Assembly: GCA_963749115.1 (NCBI GenBank)
Contig: CAVVLP010000011.1
Span: 1 to 64,000, forward strand
Origin: SZUA-36 sp963749115
GTDB taxonomy: Bacteria; Pseudomonadota; Gammaproteobacteria; Xanthomonadales; SZUA-36
Length of the DNA: 64,000 nucleotides
Direction of reading: 5' to 3'
Positions within the stretch are counted from its first letter, which is position 1, and each line of letters begins with the position of its first letter. The notes under the pieces were generated by a model, which did not search any database, was not told the origin of the DNA, and was given only the letters and a program-made list of their open reading frames with translations. A program made the translations under genes and the position numbers. Of the stretch, positions 7,778 to 18,337 are shown piece by piece.

Positions 7778-8491
7778 ATGAATCAAAACACACCACTATC
7801 AGAACGTGCCCGTGGCCGTCCGGTTGATACGGACCAACAGGATCTGAAGAAACAGATTCTCGATACCGCTGAAGAACTTTTTGCCGACAACGGCTATGCC
7901 GCCACGTCCATACGCAGTATCGCCGAAAAATCCGGGGTAAACCCTGCCCTGGTGCACTACTACTTTGGCAATAAAAAGCACCTGTTACAAAACGTGCTGG
8001 AACGCGTGCTGGAGCCCATGGGACTGGCCATTGCCGACATGAAAAACGGCCCCGATGCATCACCGGAATTAATTGCCAGGCTGCTGGTCTCGATGGCCGC
8101 CAAACACCCAAATATTCCACGTCTGCTGATACGCGAGGTATTTCTACCCGGTGGAGAAATGCAGCAATTCTTTGCTGAAAACATGGCGCCACGTCTCGGC
8201 GGCGCCCTGCCCGCCTTACTCGACAGGGAAAAATCGGCCGGTCGTTTACGCGAGGATTCCGATCCGGCGATTTCTGCGATGTTGATCATGGCTGTCAGTA
8301 TCTTTCCATTTATTGCCCGGACACTGGCCGAGCCGGTGCTTGGCATCAGCTATGACGAAAAAGGTATTGAATTTCTCAACCAGGCAGATAACGCAATTGC
8401 TCAACAGGGGGATGACACAATGAAGTACAGAAAACTGGCTGGTCCCGGTCCTGCTGATGGCGCTTATTACTGCCTGCAACAAAGCAGATAA
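7778..8491 (+). CDS. cecR: TetR-family regulator, CecR-like
   Basis: The N-terminal TetR helix-turn-helix is at about residues 26-70 (ILDTAEELFADNGYAATSI, then PALVHYYFGNKKHLL). The ligand domain contains LLIREVFLPGGEMQQFF and is of the CecR (YbiH, DUF1956) type. It heads an operon encoding an HlyD-like protein, an ABC ATPase and an ABC-2 permease, the same order as E. coli ybiH-ybhGFSR, where CecR controls sensitivity to cefoperazone and chloramphenicol. As written the frame runs on to 8491 and overlaps the next gene. Removing one G from the GGGGG run at 8407-8411 would end it at TGA 8421-8423 with an ATGA overlap, which I think is the true end. Confidence 0.85.
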   Translation: MNQNTPLSERARGRPVDTDQQDLKKQILDTAEELFADNGYAATSIRSIAEKSGVNPALVHYYFGNKKHLLQNVLERVLEPMGLAIADMKNGPDASPELIARLLVSMAAKHPNIPRLLIREVFLPGGEMQQFFAENMAPRLGGALPALLDREKSAGRLREDSDPAISAMLIMAVSIFPFIARTLAEPVLGISYDEKGIEFLNQADNAIAQQGDDTMKYRKLAGPGPADGAYYCLQQSR

Positions 8492-9386
8492 TACTTTCAT
8501 GGTCGGCACACTCGAGCGTGACCGGGTTGAAGTCACGGTTGAGAGTAACGAGCCCATCATTGCCATCCATGTGCAGGATGGTCAGATACTCAAGACCGGT
8601 GACCTGATTCTTGAGCAGGACCCTGCCCGGTTGGAAAGAATACTCGCGCAACAGGTCGCACTCAGGGATCAGTCTGCGGCACGTCTGGCCGAACTGGAAC
8701 GTGGTCCTCGAACCGAAACGATAAGGGAAGCACGGGCCCAACTGGAATCTGCCCGGGCTTCAGCTAAAAACGCCGCAGCCAACCTGGAACGTGCAGAGGA
8801 ATTATTTGCACGCGACCTGTCGGACCAATCCACGCTGGATTCGGCAACCACAGGTTCGGAAACCGCCATCGCTGCCGAGAAGGCTGCGAGCGAGTCACTG
8901 AACAGATTACTCAATGGCACAACCGTCGAGGAGCTGGACCAGGCGATCGCCGCCGTCAAAGCGGCAGAGGCCGGTATCAATCGGATACAACTGGATATTG
9001 ATCGTCTCAGAATTTATGCGCCCGTCAACGGCATGCTGGATAAACGTCTTTATCAACTGGGTGAACGTCCGCAAATCGGTGCCACGATCGGCGTGATACT
9101 TGACAGTTCCAGAACCTATGCACGTATTTATGTACCTGAACCCTTACGTGCTTCGGTACAACCGGGCGAGCAACTGGAAGTACGTATCGATGGCAATACC
9201 CAGAACTTCACCGGCACTGTGCGCTGGGTTTCTACAGATGCCAGCTTCACACCCTACTTCGCACTCACCGAGCATGACCGCTCACGTCTGAGCTACCTGG
9301 CGGAAGTTGATTTACCGGATGCATCTTCCCTACCCTCGGGTGTACCGCTTGAAGTAGATTTTCCAAACACCGTTTCCAATGACTGA
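8420..9386 (+). CDS. ybhG: HlyD/YbhG-like lipoprotein adaptor, frameshift at 5' end
   Basis: A periplasmic adaptor (membrane fusion protein) linking the ABC exporter to an outer-membrane channel. The protein has a biotinyl-lipoyl half (HVQDGQILKTGDLIL), a coiled-coil hairpin of about 100 residues (ERILAQQVALRDQSAARL onward, with HlyD-type GPRTETIREARAQLESA) and a beta-barrel region. The in-frame ATG at 8457 starts in the middle of a signal peptide. ATG at 8420 reads MKYRKL, and removal of one G at about 8438 joins it to LVPVLLMALITAC, giving a textbook lipobox with Cys as acceptor. I therefore place the start at 8420. The next gene overlaps the stop by 8 bases. YbhG naming is by operon context and similarity. 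Confidence 0.85.
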
Positions 9387-10318
9387 ACTGGCGATACAGG
9401 CTCACGGCCTCTGCAAGGATTTTGGCAAGGTAAAAGCTGTCAACATGCTGAACCTGGAAGTCCCGCGCTCACGGATTTACGGGTTTCTTGGCCCTAACGG
9501 GTCAGGTAAAACCACGGCCATACGGATGTTATGCGGTCTTCTGACGCCAACTGCCGGCGATATCAATGTACTTGGCTACTCCATACCCAAAGATGCGGAG
9601 GCGCTACGTTTGAAGGTCGGTTATATGACACAAAGATTTTCCTTGTTTGAAGACCTGACCGTCGATGAAAACCTGCAGTTCATGGCTGATATCTACACGC
9701 TGGACAAGAGCACTAAAACAACAAAGGATTGGACTTGCTGTCGAGCGCTATGAACTCGGAAAATTTATCAAGCAAAGGGCCGGAACGCTCAGTGGCGGGC
9801 AGAAACAACGCCTGGCACTGGCCGCTTCCACCTTACACGGGCCGGATTTGCTTTTTCTGGATGAGCCGACCAGTGCGGTTGACCCTGAAAACCGGCGTTC
9901 TTTCTGGGAATCATTGTTTGATCTCGTTGATGAAGGCACCACCATCCTCGTTTCCACCCACTACATGGACGAGGCGGAGCGTTGTCATTCGCTGGCGATC
10001 CTGGATAAGGGACAACTGGTCGCCGAGGGCAGCCCCGAAGAATTGCAACAGGGGATTGAAGCCAGTGTTGTCGTTGTCGAGTCAGACCAGCCACGCAAGG
10101 TTGGCAAAATGCTTGAACGGCAAAGCTTCGTACATAGCTCAGCCCAGGTGGGAAACGTTCTGCGTGTTCTGGTTTCAATCGACCAGGCTTCACCCGCAAC
10201 CGCCGTCAGTGATGTCATCAAAAACGAGGGGCTCCACGTAACAAACTGCGTTGTTGCCAGGCCGGGTCTCGAGGATGTATTTGTGGCGGCCACCCGGATG
10301 AAGAAACCCACGGCATGA
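9379..10318 (+). CDS. ybhF: ABC exporter ATPase, YbhF-like, one frameshift
   Basis: Nucleotide-binding subunit of an ABC-2 type exporter. It has Walker A GPNGSGKTT (39-47), a Q loop in GYMTQRFSLFEDLTV, the signature LSGGQKQRLALA, Walker B LLFLDEPTSAVDP and the switch His in STHYMDEAERC. The reading frame changes by one inserted base at about 9712-9722 (between YTLDKS and LKQQRIGLAVERYEL), after which the second half continues to a normal C-terminus. E. coli YbhF has two fused ATPase domains and two permeases (YbhS, YbhR). Here only one ATPase and one permease are present, so this would be a homodimeric, simpler version. The last 4 bases overlap the permease start. Confidence 0.88.
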
Positions 10319-11413
10319 AATCCCTTCAGCGAATACTGGCCATCGTCAGGAAAGAGGTCCGGCAGTTACGCCGCGACCGGCTGACATTCGGCATGATTGT
10401 CGGTATTCCGGTGATTCAGTTACTGATGTTTGGTTACGCGATCAACATGGATGTGCGAAACCTGGATGCTGCTGTTGCTGACTTGTCGGGCAACCTCGGC
10501 ATCCCGCCAGCTGGTAATGGACATGTCGCAAACCCAGGTTATCAGGGTGGTCAGGCAAGTCAGTAGTGCAGATGAACTGGAGCACATGATGCGCCAGGGC
10601 AAAATCAGTGTCGGAATATATATCCCGCCGGATTTTGACCGGCGTCTGCACCAGGCCGACCGGTCCGCGATGCAGCTACTCGTAGATGGCTCGGATACCG
10701 TGGTCCAGGGGGCGGCAGCGCAACTTGCCCAGGTCGCCCAGCGAGCCAGGACCTCGCCCTACAACGACCGTCCACCGGTCGTGGAGCTTCGCACTTTTTA
10801 CAATCCGGAACGCCGCTCACCCGTCAATACCGTGCCCGGCCTTATCGGCGTTATCCTGACCATGACCATGATCCTGTTCACCGCCGTTGCCATTGTCCGC
10901 GAACGCGAACGCGGCAACCTGGAATTGCTGATCACCACACCGGTCAAAACACCCGAACTGATGCTGGCCAAAATCACACCCTATGTATTCATAGGCCTGG
11001 TCCAGGTCAGCCTGGTGTTATTGCTCGGTCGATTATTGTTCCATGTACCGATGGCTGGAAGCCTGTTGGATACCTATATCATCACGCTGGTGTTTATCGT
11101 TGCCAACCTGGCACTGGGCCTGGTGATTTCAACACTTGTAAGCACCCAGTTCCAGGCCATGCAACTGAGTTTCTTCGTGCTGCTGCCATCCATCCTGTTG
11201 TCCGGTTTCATGTTTCCATTTGCCGGTATGCCACGCCCCGCACAGATGATTGCGGAGGCACTGCCGTTGACACATTTTATACGCTTGATACGAGGTGTGA
11301 TGTTACGCGGAGCCAGCCTGCAGGAACTCTCGGCAGAACTGTTTATACTGGCCGGCTTTATCGTCGTGCTGATGACCCTGGCGATTTTGCGGTTCAGTAA
11401 ACGCCTGGATTAA
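10315..11413 (+). CDS. ybhR: ABC-2 type permease, YbhR/YbhS-like, one frameshift
   Basis: Integral inner-membrane subunit of the exporter. It has one N-terminal membrane segment (MIVGIPVIQLLMFGYAIN), a periplasmic domain of about 130 residues, then five C-terminal membrane segments. The ABC-2 hallmark ERERGNLELLITTPV precedes the second segment. One inserted C at about 10498 breaks the frame; removing it joins DLSGN to SASRQLVMDMSQTQV. It overlaps the ATPase gene by 4 bases (ATGA) and closes the operon. Export of a drug or a sterol- or lipid-like compound is possible, but the substrate cannot be read from sequence. Confidence 0.87.
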
Positions 11414-11482
11414 GGCGCCACGTGGTGATGTGGGTGTCAATGCCCACTCAATCCGGACAACGGAGGCGGGGCAAGACCGGGT

Positions 11483-12787
11483 CTAAACCTCAGCCTCTTT
11501 AGCTACTAACTTTTTCTCGGCCGAATCCACCAGTACCGTAACCGCACAGTCACCGGTCACATTGGTCGCCGTACGCACCATGTCCAGTATACGGTCAACG
11601 CCGAGGATAAGTGCAATACCGGACGAAGGAACACCCACGGATTCAAGCACAATGACCAACATGATAATGCCGGCTGCCGGCACCGGTGCCGTACCGATTG
11701 AGGCCAGCAACGCCGTAAGTACGATGGTCAGTTGTGCGGCCAGGTTCAGTTCCATACCCAGGGCCTGGGCAATAAACACCGTGGCAACTGCCTGGTAAAG
11801 TGCAGTACCGTCAAGATTGATCGTTGCACCCAGTGGCAGCACGAACGAAGCAACCTCGTTTTTAACACCCAGGTTGTCTTCCACGCACTCCATCGTAACC
11901 GGCAGGGTCGCCGCACTGGAACTGGTCGAAAAAGCGAGTAACTGAGCCGGTGCAATACCGGTGAAAAATTCTTTCAGGGTGAAACGGGTAAAAAACCGAA
12001 CAAAGGTGCAGTACACCAGCAGGACATGCAAGATCAGGCCAAAGATAACAACCAGCGTATAAAAACCCAATGAACTCAGCAAACTCAGTACCGTTTCGAT
12101 GTTATCGCCGGCAACCGCGGTGATGGTACCCGCAATCAGCGCGAATACGCCAAGCGGCGCGATGTACATAATGAGGTCAACCATTTTGATAATGACGTCA
12201 TTCATACCCTGGATGAATGACTTAACGGTACGGGTATTCTCATTGGGCGCCAGGATCAGGCAAACCCCGAAAAATAATGCAAAAAACACCACCTGTAACA
12301 TGCGTATATTCTCGCTCAACGCCGCAACGATATTCTGCGGAACAATATCCACCATGGGTTGCAACGGCCCCCGGTTTTTGACCTGTTCTATGGTATCAGT
12401 ACCTTACCTTCTATCTCACCCTGGTAAGAAGCCTGCAAGTCTGCGCTGACCTGGGCGCGGGATTGATTCCCCGGGTTTCAGCGTATTGACGACCACCAAA
12501 CCGATGGTAATGGAGAGAACAGTGGTCAGCATATATATGCCGATGGTCCGGCCGCCCATGCGTGACAGCTTGCTGACATCGGATAACGAAGCCACACCCG
12601 TGACCAATGATGCAAATACCAGTGGCATGGCGATCAGCTTTAACAGGTTAACGAATATGGTACCGAATGGTGTTATCCAATCATGGGTAAAGCCGCTCAG
12701 GTGATTGACTGCAGCAAAAATACCAAACACGGCACCGGCAAGCAGGCCGATCAGAATCTGCCAATGGAGTTTCATTTTCATTTTCAT
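11483..12787 (-). CDS. Dicarboxylate/amino-acid:cation symporter (DAACS), two frameshifts
   Basis: A GltP/DctA-type secondary transporter that takes up glutamate, aspartate or C4-dicarboxylates with H+ or Na+. Eight membrane segments and two re-entrant loops are expected. The serine-rich re-entrant motif STSSSAATLPVT, the unwound NLDGTAL (usual NMDGT) and GTAPVPAAGII are all visible. The sequence as given stops at 12416. Removing one base from the CCCC at 12469-12472 and adding one near 12402 restores a continuous family-like stretch through the linker, and both halves are in the same overall frame. The start region is three tandem ATGAAA hexamers, so ATG at 12787, 12781 or 12775 are all possible. 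It is convergent with the exporter operon. Confidence 0.88.
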
Positions 12788-13023
12788 TTTTTAAATCCTT
12801 GCTGACTGGCCGACTTTTATTTTTGTTGAATAATGCCATAATTTAAGGCAAGACATGTCACCTTAGCCAGATTGATTTCATCGTAGTGGCTGCATGGTAA
12901 GGGGGATAACCAGTCTGCCGCGTGCTTTATGCGGTCATTTCGAGCAAAAACCACCAGACACATTTAATGCGGCTGGCTTTGCCGATATAATTGCCTGTCA
13001 CCAAGGTTTCCGGGATAAAACCG

Positions 13024-14643
13024 ATGAGCGAAACAGCGACCGAACGCGAAGTCATGGAATACGACGTCATTATCGTCGGAGCGGGGCCTGCCGGTCTTGC
13101 CTGCGCCATTCGCCTGAAACAACTCAAACCGGACCTGATGGTTGCCGTGATTGAAAAGAGTGCCGAGGTCGGTGCACATATTCTTTCCGGTGCGGTTATC
13201 GAGCCCGGACCGCTGGATGAATTGCTACCCGGCTGGCGGGATAATCCGCCACCCGTGTGTATTCCGGTTGAAGATGATGAGATCGTCTTTCTGACAGCCA
13301 CCTCCAGACACAAACTTCCAACCCCGCCACAACAGCGCAATCACGGCAATATCATCGTCTCGCTGGGCGCTTTGTGCGCCTGGCTGGCGCCACAGGCAGA
13401 AGACCTGGGTGTCGACATATTTCCCGGCTATGCCGCTGCCGGTATCCATTATTTACCGGACGGTGCGGTGGGTGGTGTCATCATCGGTGACATGGGTGTC
13501 GACCGCGATGGCAAACCCAAAGACACCTATATGCAGGGTATTGAAATTCATGCCCCGCTGACGGTTATGGCAGAAGGCTGCCGTGGACACCTGAGCAAAC
13601 AATTGATCAGCCGGTTCAAGCTGGATGCTGATTCAGATCCGCAGGCCTATGGTATAGGCATCAAGGAACTGTGGCAGGTCGCACCCGGCAAATGCAAACC
13701 GGGTCTGGTGAATCACAGTATTGGCTGGCCACTGGATACAAAAACCTACGGCGGCAGCTTTATCTATCATATGGACAAGGACCGGGTTGCGGTCGGCTTT
13801 GTCTGTGCGCTGGATTATTCAGACCCGGAATTCTCACCCTTTGAAGCTTTCCAGCAATTCAAACACCACCCCAGCATCAAGCCCCTGTTCGAAGGCGGCG
13901 AGATTCTCTCGGGTGGTGCACGTACCATTATCGAAGGCGGGGCGCAGTCCCTGCCAAAGGTCGAGATGCCCGGGGCACTGTTAATCGGTGATGCCGCCGG
14001 TCTGCTCAACCTGCCCAAGATCAAGGGCACGCACCAGGCCATCCGGTCCGGTATGCTGGCCGCCAGCCATATCGCAGACAAGGGCAATGGTGAAGGCTTC
14101 GACAATGCCCTGCGGGCCTCACCGATCATGAAAGAGTTGCACAAGGTGCGCAACATTCGCCCCGGCTTCAATAAGGGTCTGTGGCGTGGATTGATCACCG
14201 CGGGTATTGAAACCATAACCGCCGGCAAGCTACCCCGCACTTTACACAATCACGCGGATTATTCATCTTTGACCCGCCTGAAAGATATGAAACCGGTCGA
14301 GCGCCATTGGGTGAAACGTGACCTTGCCCCGCGTGACCGCCTCGCCTCAGTCTATTTTGCGGCGACCGATCACGATGAAAATCAGATCGTGCATTTGCAG
14401 ATTCTCGAACCGGATGTCTGTATTACAAAATGTGGCGAGGAATATGGCCACCCCTGCACACACTTTTGTCCGGCAAATGTATACGAAATGGTTGAAGACA
14501 CGGAAACCACCGCAGGTAAACGTCTGCAGATCAATGCTGCAAATTGCGTACATTGCAAAACCTGCGACATCAAGGACCCGTACCAGATTATCAACTGGGT
14601 CACACCCGAAGGTGGTAGCGGACCTAATTACCAGAACCTCTAA
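13024..14643 (+). CDS. etfD: Electron transfer flavoprotein-ubiquinone oxidoreductase
   Basis: ETF-QO passes electrons from reduced ETF to ubiquinone at the inner membrane and so links acyl-CoA and methylamine-type dehydrogenases to respiration. An N-terminal FAD Rossmann motif is present (DVIIVGAGPAGLACAIRL). The central ubiquinone-binding region contains GAVIEPG and LLIGDAAGLLNLPKIKG. The C-terminal 4Fe-4S cluster is built from Cys residues in CTHFCPANVYE and CVHCKTCDIKDP. Length of about 539 residues matches the family. I chose ATG at 13024 (MSETATEREVMEYD) over a TTG 33 bases upstream. It is followed at 27 bases by etfB and etfA, so all partners of the electron chain are encoded together. 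Confidence 0.96.
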   Translation: MSETATEREVMEYDVIIVGAGPAGLACAIRLKQLKPDLMVAVIEKSAEVGAHILSGAVIEPGPLDELLPGWRDNPPPVCIPVEDDEIVFLTATSRHKLPTPPQQRNHGNIIVSLGALCAWLAPQAEDLGVDIFPGYAAAGIHYLPDGAVGGVIIGDMGVDRDGKPKDTYMQGIEIHAPLTVMAEGCRGHLSKQLISRFKLDADSDPQAYGIGIKELWQVAPGKCKPGLVNHSIGWPLDTKTYGGSFIYHMDKDRVAVGFVCALDYSDPEFSPFEAFQQFKHHPSIKPLFEGGEILSGGARTIIEGGAQSLPKVEMPGALLIGDAAGLLNLPKIKGTHQAIRSGMLAASHIADKGNGEGFDNALRASPIMKELHKVRNIRPGFNKGLWRGLITAGIETITAGKLPRTLHNHADYSSLTRLKDMKPVERHWVKRDLAPRDRLASVYFAATDHDENQIVHLQILEPDVCITKCGEEYGHPCTHFCPANVYEMVEDTETTAGKRLQINAANCVHCKTCDIKDPYQIINWVTPEGGSGPNYQNL

Positions 14644-14670
14644 GCAAAGATTAAATATGAAGGAATTACC

Positions 14671-15417
14671 ATGAAAATACTGGTTGGCATAAAACGCGTC
14701 GTCGATTACAACGTGCGTATCCGGGTAAAGCCTGACGGCAGCGGCGTTGATACGGATGGTGTGAAAATGAGCATCAACCCTTTCGATGAGATCGCGTTGG
14801 AAGAAGCTTTGAGAATTCGCGAAGCTGGAATTGCCGAAGAAGTCATCGTCGTCAGCCTGGGTGGTAACGAGTGCCAACAGCAGTTGCGGACCGGTCTGGC
14901 CATGGGTGCTGACAGGGCGATTCAAATAGACACCGGTGAGAAACTGCAACCACTGACCATCGCACGCGCATTTCTGAAGGTCATTGAAAAAGAGCAACCG
15001 GGTATTGTCATTTTGGGTAAACAGGCCATCGACGGTGACAACTCGCAGACTGCCCAGATGTTGGCTGCCCTTTGGGACCGGCCTCAAGCCACCTTTGCTT
15101 CAAAGATGAGTCTGTCCGGTGACACGGCTACCGTGGTTCGCGAGGTGGATGCCGGTCTCGAAACCATCGAGGTCGATTTACCCGCTGTTTTTTCGGTGGA
15201 TTTGCGTCTCAATGAACCACGCTTTGTAAAACTGCCGGATATCATGAAGGCCAAACGCAAACCACTGGATGTGATCAGCCTGGATGAACTGGGTGTCAGC
15301 CCGGAGAATGACCTGGAGATATCACACTACACACCACCGCCAGCGCGCGGCAAGGGCATTATGGTCGAGGACACGGCGCAACTGGTCGCTGAATTGAAAA
15401 ACCGCGGACTGGTATAA
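14671..15417 (+). CDS. etfB: Electron transfer flavoprotein beta subunit
   Basis: The beta subunit forms a heterodimer with EtfA, binds AMP and accepts electrons from dehydrogenases before ETF-QO. It starts MKILVGIKRVVDYNVRIRV after a strong AAGGA ribosome binding site. It contains the family motif around VILGKQAIDGDNSQTAQMLA and the C-terminal VDLRLNEPRFVKLPDIMKAK, the recognition-loop signature of EtfB. At 248 residues the length is typical. It lies between etfD and etfA with 27- and 10-base gaps, clearly in one operon. Confidence 0.97.
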   Translation: MKILVGIKRVVDYNVRIRVKPDGSGVDTDGVKMSINPFDEIALEEALRIREAGIAEEVIVVSLGGNECQQQLRTGLAMGADRAIQIDTGEKLQPLTIARAFLKVIEKEQPGIVILGKQAIDGDNSQTAQMLAALWDRPQATFASKMSLSGDTATVVREVDAGLETIEVDLPAVFSVDLRLNEPRFVKLPDIMKAKRKPLDVISLDELGVSPENDLEISHYTPPPARGKGIMVEDTAQLVAELKNRGLV

Positions 15418-15427
15418 GAGAAAAATT

Positions 15428-16366
15428 ATGAGCAGAACATTAATCATCGCAGAACACGACGGCACCAACCTCAACCCGAGCACATCAAAATGCGCGGCTT
15501 GTGCAACGGCCTTTGGCCATGAGTTTGACATTATCGTCATGGGTTCATCCGTCGGTGAAATTGCCGGCGAGGCGGCAGCCATTGATGGTACCGGTACCGT
15601 TTTTGCCGTCGATGCAGAGCACCTGGCGAAGCCGCTGGCCGTCAACCATGCATCGGAAGTGGTGGCCATGGCAGATGGCTACAGCCATATCCTGGGTCCA
15701 TCCACGACCTATGGCAGAGACCTGATGCCGCGCATTGCCGCGCTTTTGGGGGTTAACCAGCTCAGCGACATTTCGGCTGTTGAAGACGCTTACCATTTTA
15801 AACGGCCGATATACGCCGGCAATGCCATCGTCGACGTCCATGCACCTGAAAACGTCACGCTTGTCGCAACTGCCCGCGTCGCGTCCTGGAAGGCGGTCGG
15901 CACCGGTGGAAGCGCAACGGTTGAAAACCGTGCCGCCAGTTCATCGGCCAGCTCACATACCCGGTTTGTCAAGCTGGAGTCTGGTGGCGGTGAGCGTCCC
16001 GACCTGCAAACGGCAGCCCGCGTCATTTCAGGTGGCCGTGCATTGGCCAGTAAAGAAAACTTTGAAATGATCTACGAGTTGGCCGATCTGATCGGTGCCG
16101 GATCCGGTGCTTCGCGTGCCGCGGTTGACGCCGGTTATTGCCCGAACGATATGCAGGTTGGTCAGACCGGTAAGATTATTTCTCCGGATCTTTACATGGC
16201 CTTCGGTATATCGGGTGCCATACAACATATCACCGGCATCAAGGACGCAGGCACCATCGTTGCGGTCAACAAGGACGCGGATGCCCCGATTTTCGAGGTA
16301 GCAGACATCGGACTGGCCGCTGACCTGTTCAGCGTGATACCGGAGATGAAAAAGCTGTTGGGTTAA
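15428..16366 (+). CDS. etfA: Electron transfer flavoprotein alpha subunit
   Basis: The alpha subunit carries the FAD of ETF. The N-terminal domain begins MSRTLIIAEHDGTNLNPSTS. The C-terminal FAD domain has VISGGRALASKENFEMI, GAGSGASRAAVDAGYCPND, QVGQTGKIISPDLYMAFGIS and GAIQHITGIKDAGTIVAVNKD. All these are diagnostic of EtfA. It is 312 residues long, the normal size. It follows etfB by 10 bases, and acetoacetyl-CoA synthetase begins 21 bases later, which suggests a joint role in oxidising fatty acids, ketone bodies or branched-chain amino acids. Confidence 0.97.
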   Translation: MSRTLIIAEHDGTNLNPSTSKCAACATAFGHEFDIIVMGSSVGEIAGEAAAIDGTGTVFAVDAEHLAKPLAVNHASEVVAMADGYSHILGPSTTYGRDLMPRIAALLGVNQLSDISAVEDAYHFKRPIYAGNAIVDVHAPENVTLVATARVASWKAVGTGGSATVENRAASSSASSHTRFVKLESGGGERPDLQTAARVISGGRALASKENFEMIYELADLIGAGSGASRAAVDAGYCPNDMQVGQTGKIISPDLYMAFGISGAIQHITGIKDAGTIVAVNKDADAPIFEVADIGLAADLFSVIPEMKKLLG

Positions 16367-16387
16367 ACGGCGCTCGAGAGCAATGCA

Positions 16388-18337
16388 ATGACCCAAGCCC
16401 TCTGGTCGCCGACCGCCCGGCGCGTAACGGATGCCAATATCAGTCGTTTCATGCGACTGATCAGGCGTGAACGTGACCCGGGGGTTGTAGATTACCAAAG
16501 CCTGTATCGTTTCTCGATAAACTCACCAAAGGCGTTTTGGCGTGCGGTCTGGGAGTTTGGCGGTGTCATCGGCACTGCAGGGGCCCGTTCCGTTGAGCAG
16601 TTCGATCGCATGCCCGGTGCATCATGGTTTCCGGATGCCAGCCTCAATTTTGCCGAGAATCTATTACGTTACCGGGATGATCGGGAAGCCCTGGTTTTTT
16701 CATCAGAAACGGGGATAAAAAGCACGCTGACGTACCGGCAGTTATACCGGCAGGTAGCGGGTGTTGCATCTGCCTTGCGCGAACTCGGCGTTGAACCGGG
16801 TGACCGGGTTGCAGCCTATATGCCCAATTTGCCGGAAACCATCATCGCCATGCTGGCAACCACCAGCATCGGCGCCATCTGGTCTTCATGCTCACCTGAT
16901 TTCGGTATCAGCGGCGTGGTTGACAGGTTGGGCCAGATCCAGCCCAGGGTCCTGTTTTGCGCAGCGGCTTATACCTATAACGGCAAGCAGCACGACTGCC
17001 TGTCGAAAGTACGTGAAATCCAGAGCCTCATCAGCAGTATTGAGAAGGTCGTGGTCATACCGTATGTCGAGTTGGATCCTGACCTGTCCGGATTGAACAA
17101 CGCAGAATTATTGAGTACTTTCAGCCATAACCACGTGACTGAAATCGAATTCACGCGCCTGCCCTTCAATCACCCGGTCTATATCCTGTATTCATCCGGC
17201 ACCACCGGTGTGCCCAAGTGTATAACTCACGGTGCCGGTGGTACCCTGCTGCAACTGATCAAAGAGCACTTGCTGCATGTCGACCTGAAGCGCGGTGACC
17301 GGCTTTTCTACTACACAACCTGTGGCTGGATGATGTGGAACTGGATGGTCAACGGCCTGACGACCGGTGCCACGCTCGTGCTCTATGAGGGCTCACCCTT
17401 TTATCCCGGCCCCGAGGCGATGTTTGACCTGATAGATGATCAACAAATTACCGTTTTTGGTACCGGTGCCAAGACCATTTCCGCCTGGCAGAAAGCCGGA
17501 ATAAAGCCACGGGATACGCACTCGCTGGCTTCACTCAAAACGATGTTATCCACAGGTTCTCCACTGGCGCCGGAGAGCTTTGACTACGTTTATTCGGATA
17601 TCAAAGCCGACCTGTGTCTTTCCTCCATCGCCGGCGGTACGGATATTGTTTCCTGCTTCGCAAACGGTTGCCCCATACTTCCGGTTTACCGTGGAGAGAT
17701 TCAGTGCCTGGCCCTCGGTATGGCCGTGCAGATATGCCGGGATGACGGCAGTTATGCCGATGTCGATGAAACGGGTGAACTCTGCTGCGTGCAGAGCTTT
17801 CCGTCGATGCCGGTGTATTTCTGGGGTGATACCGACGGCAGTAAATACCATGCTGCCTATTTTGAGCAGTATCCCAATATCTGGGCGCACGGTGATTTCG
17901 CCAAGATCACCGAACATGGCGGCATGGTCATTTTCGGACGCTCGGATGCAACCCTCAACCCGGGTGGTGTACGTATTGGCACCGCCGAGATTTACCGCCA
18001 GGTCGAAAGCCTCGATGAGGTCCTTGAAAGTATCTGTATCGGCCAGGATTGGGAAGACGATGTCCGCGTTGTTCTATTCGTGAGCCTGCGTGATGGACTG
18101 ATGCTGGATGAAGACTTGCAGACCCGGATTCGCAAAGTCATCCGTGAAAATGCCACACCAAGACATGTGCCGGCACGTATTGTGCAGGTCAGCGATATTC
18201 CGCGAACGATCAGCGGGAAAATCGTGGAATTGGCCGTGCGAAATGTCGTGCACAACCGACCGGTTAAAAACACGGACGCACTGGCAAACCCGGAAGCATT
18301 GGAGTTATACAAAAACTTGCCTGAACTTCAAGCGTAG
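16388..18337 (+). CDS. Acetoacetyl-CoA synthetase (acetoacetate-CoA ligase)
   Basis: A 649-residue AMP-forming acyl-CoA synthetase of the acetoacetate-CoA ligase family, which activates acetoacetate with ATP and CoA. The P-loop-like A3 motif is ILYSSGTTGVPKCITHG. The ACS-type N-terminal cap has WFPDASLNFAENLL, and WSSCSPDFG is the family hallmark. LSTGSPLAPESFDYVY and GGTDIVSCF form the acyl pocket, and RTISGKIVELAVR holds the catalytic lysine near the C-terminus. It is the last gene of the etf operon. The substrate assignment comes from family length and the WSSCSPDFG/GGTDI motifs; related C4 acids cannot be excluded. It is followed by a large palindromic non-coding stretch. Confidence 0.92.
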   Translation: MTQALWSPTARRVTDANISRFMRLIRRERDPGVVDYQSLYRFSINSPKAFWRAVWEFGGVIGTAGARSVEQFDRMPGASWFPDASLNFAENLLRYRDDREALVFSSETGIKSTLTYRQLYRQVAGVASALRELGVEPGDRVAAYMPNLPETIIAMLATTSIGAIWSSCSPDFGISGVVDRLGQIQPRVLFCAAAYTYNGKQHDCLSKVREIQSLISSIEKVVVIPYVELDPDLSGLNNAELLSTFSHNHVTEIEFTRLPFNHPVYILYSSGTTGVPKCITHGAGGTLLQLIKEHLLHVDLKRGDRLFYYTTCGWMMWNWMVNGLTTGATLVLYEGSPFYPGPEAMFDLIDDQQITVFGTGAKTISAWQKAGIKPRDTHSLASLKTMLSTGSPLAPESFDYVYSDIKADLCLSSIAGGTDIVSCFANGCPILPVYRGEIQCLALGMAVQICRDDGSYADVDETGELCCVQSFPSMPVYFWGDTDGSKYHAAYFEQYPNIWAHGDFAKITEHGGMVIFGRSDATLNPGGVRIGTAEIYRQVESLDEVLESICIGQDWEDDVRVVLFVSLRDGLMLDEDLQTRIRKVIRENATPRHVPARIVQVSDIPRTISGKIVELAVRNVVHNRPVKNTDALANPEALELYKNLPELQA

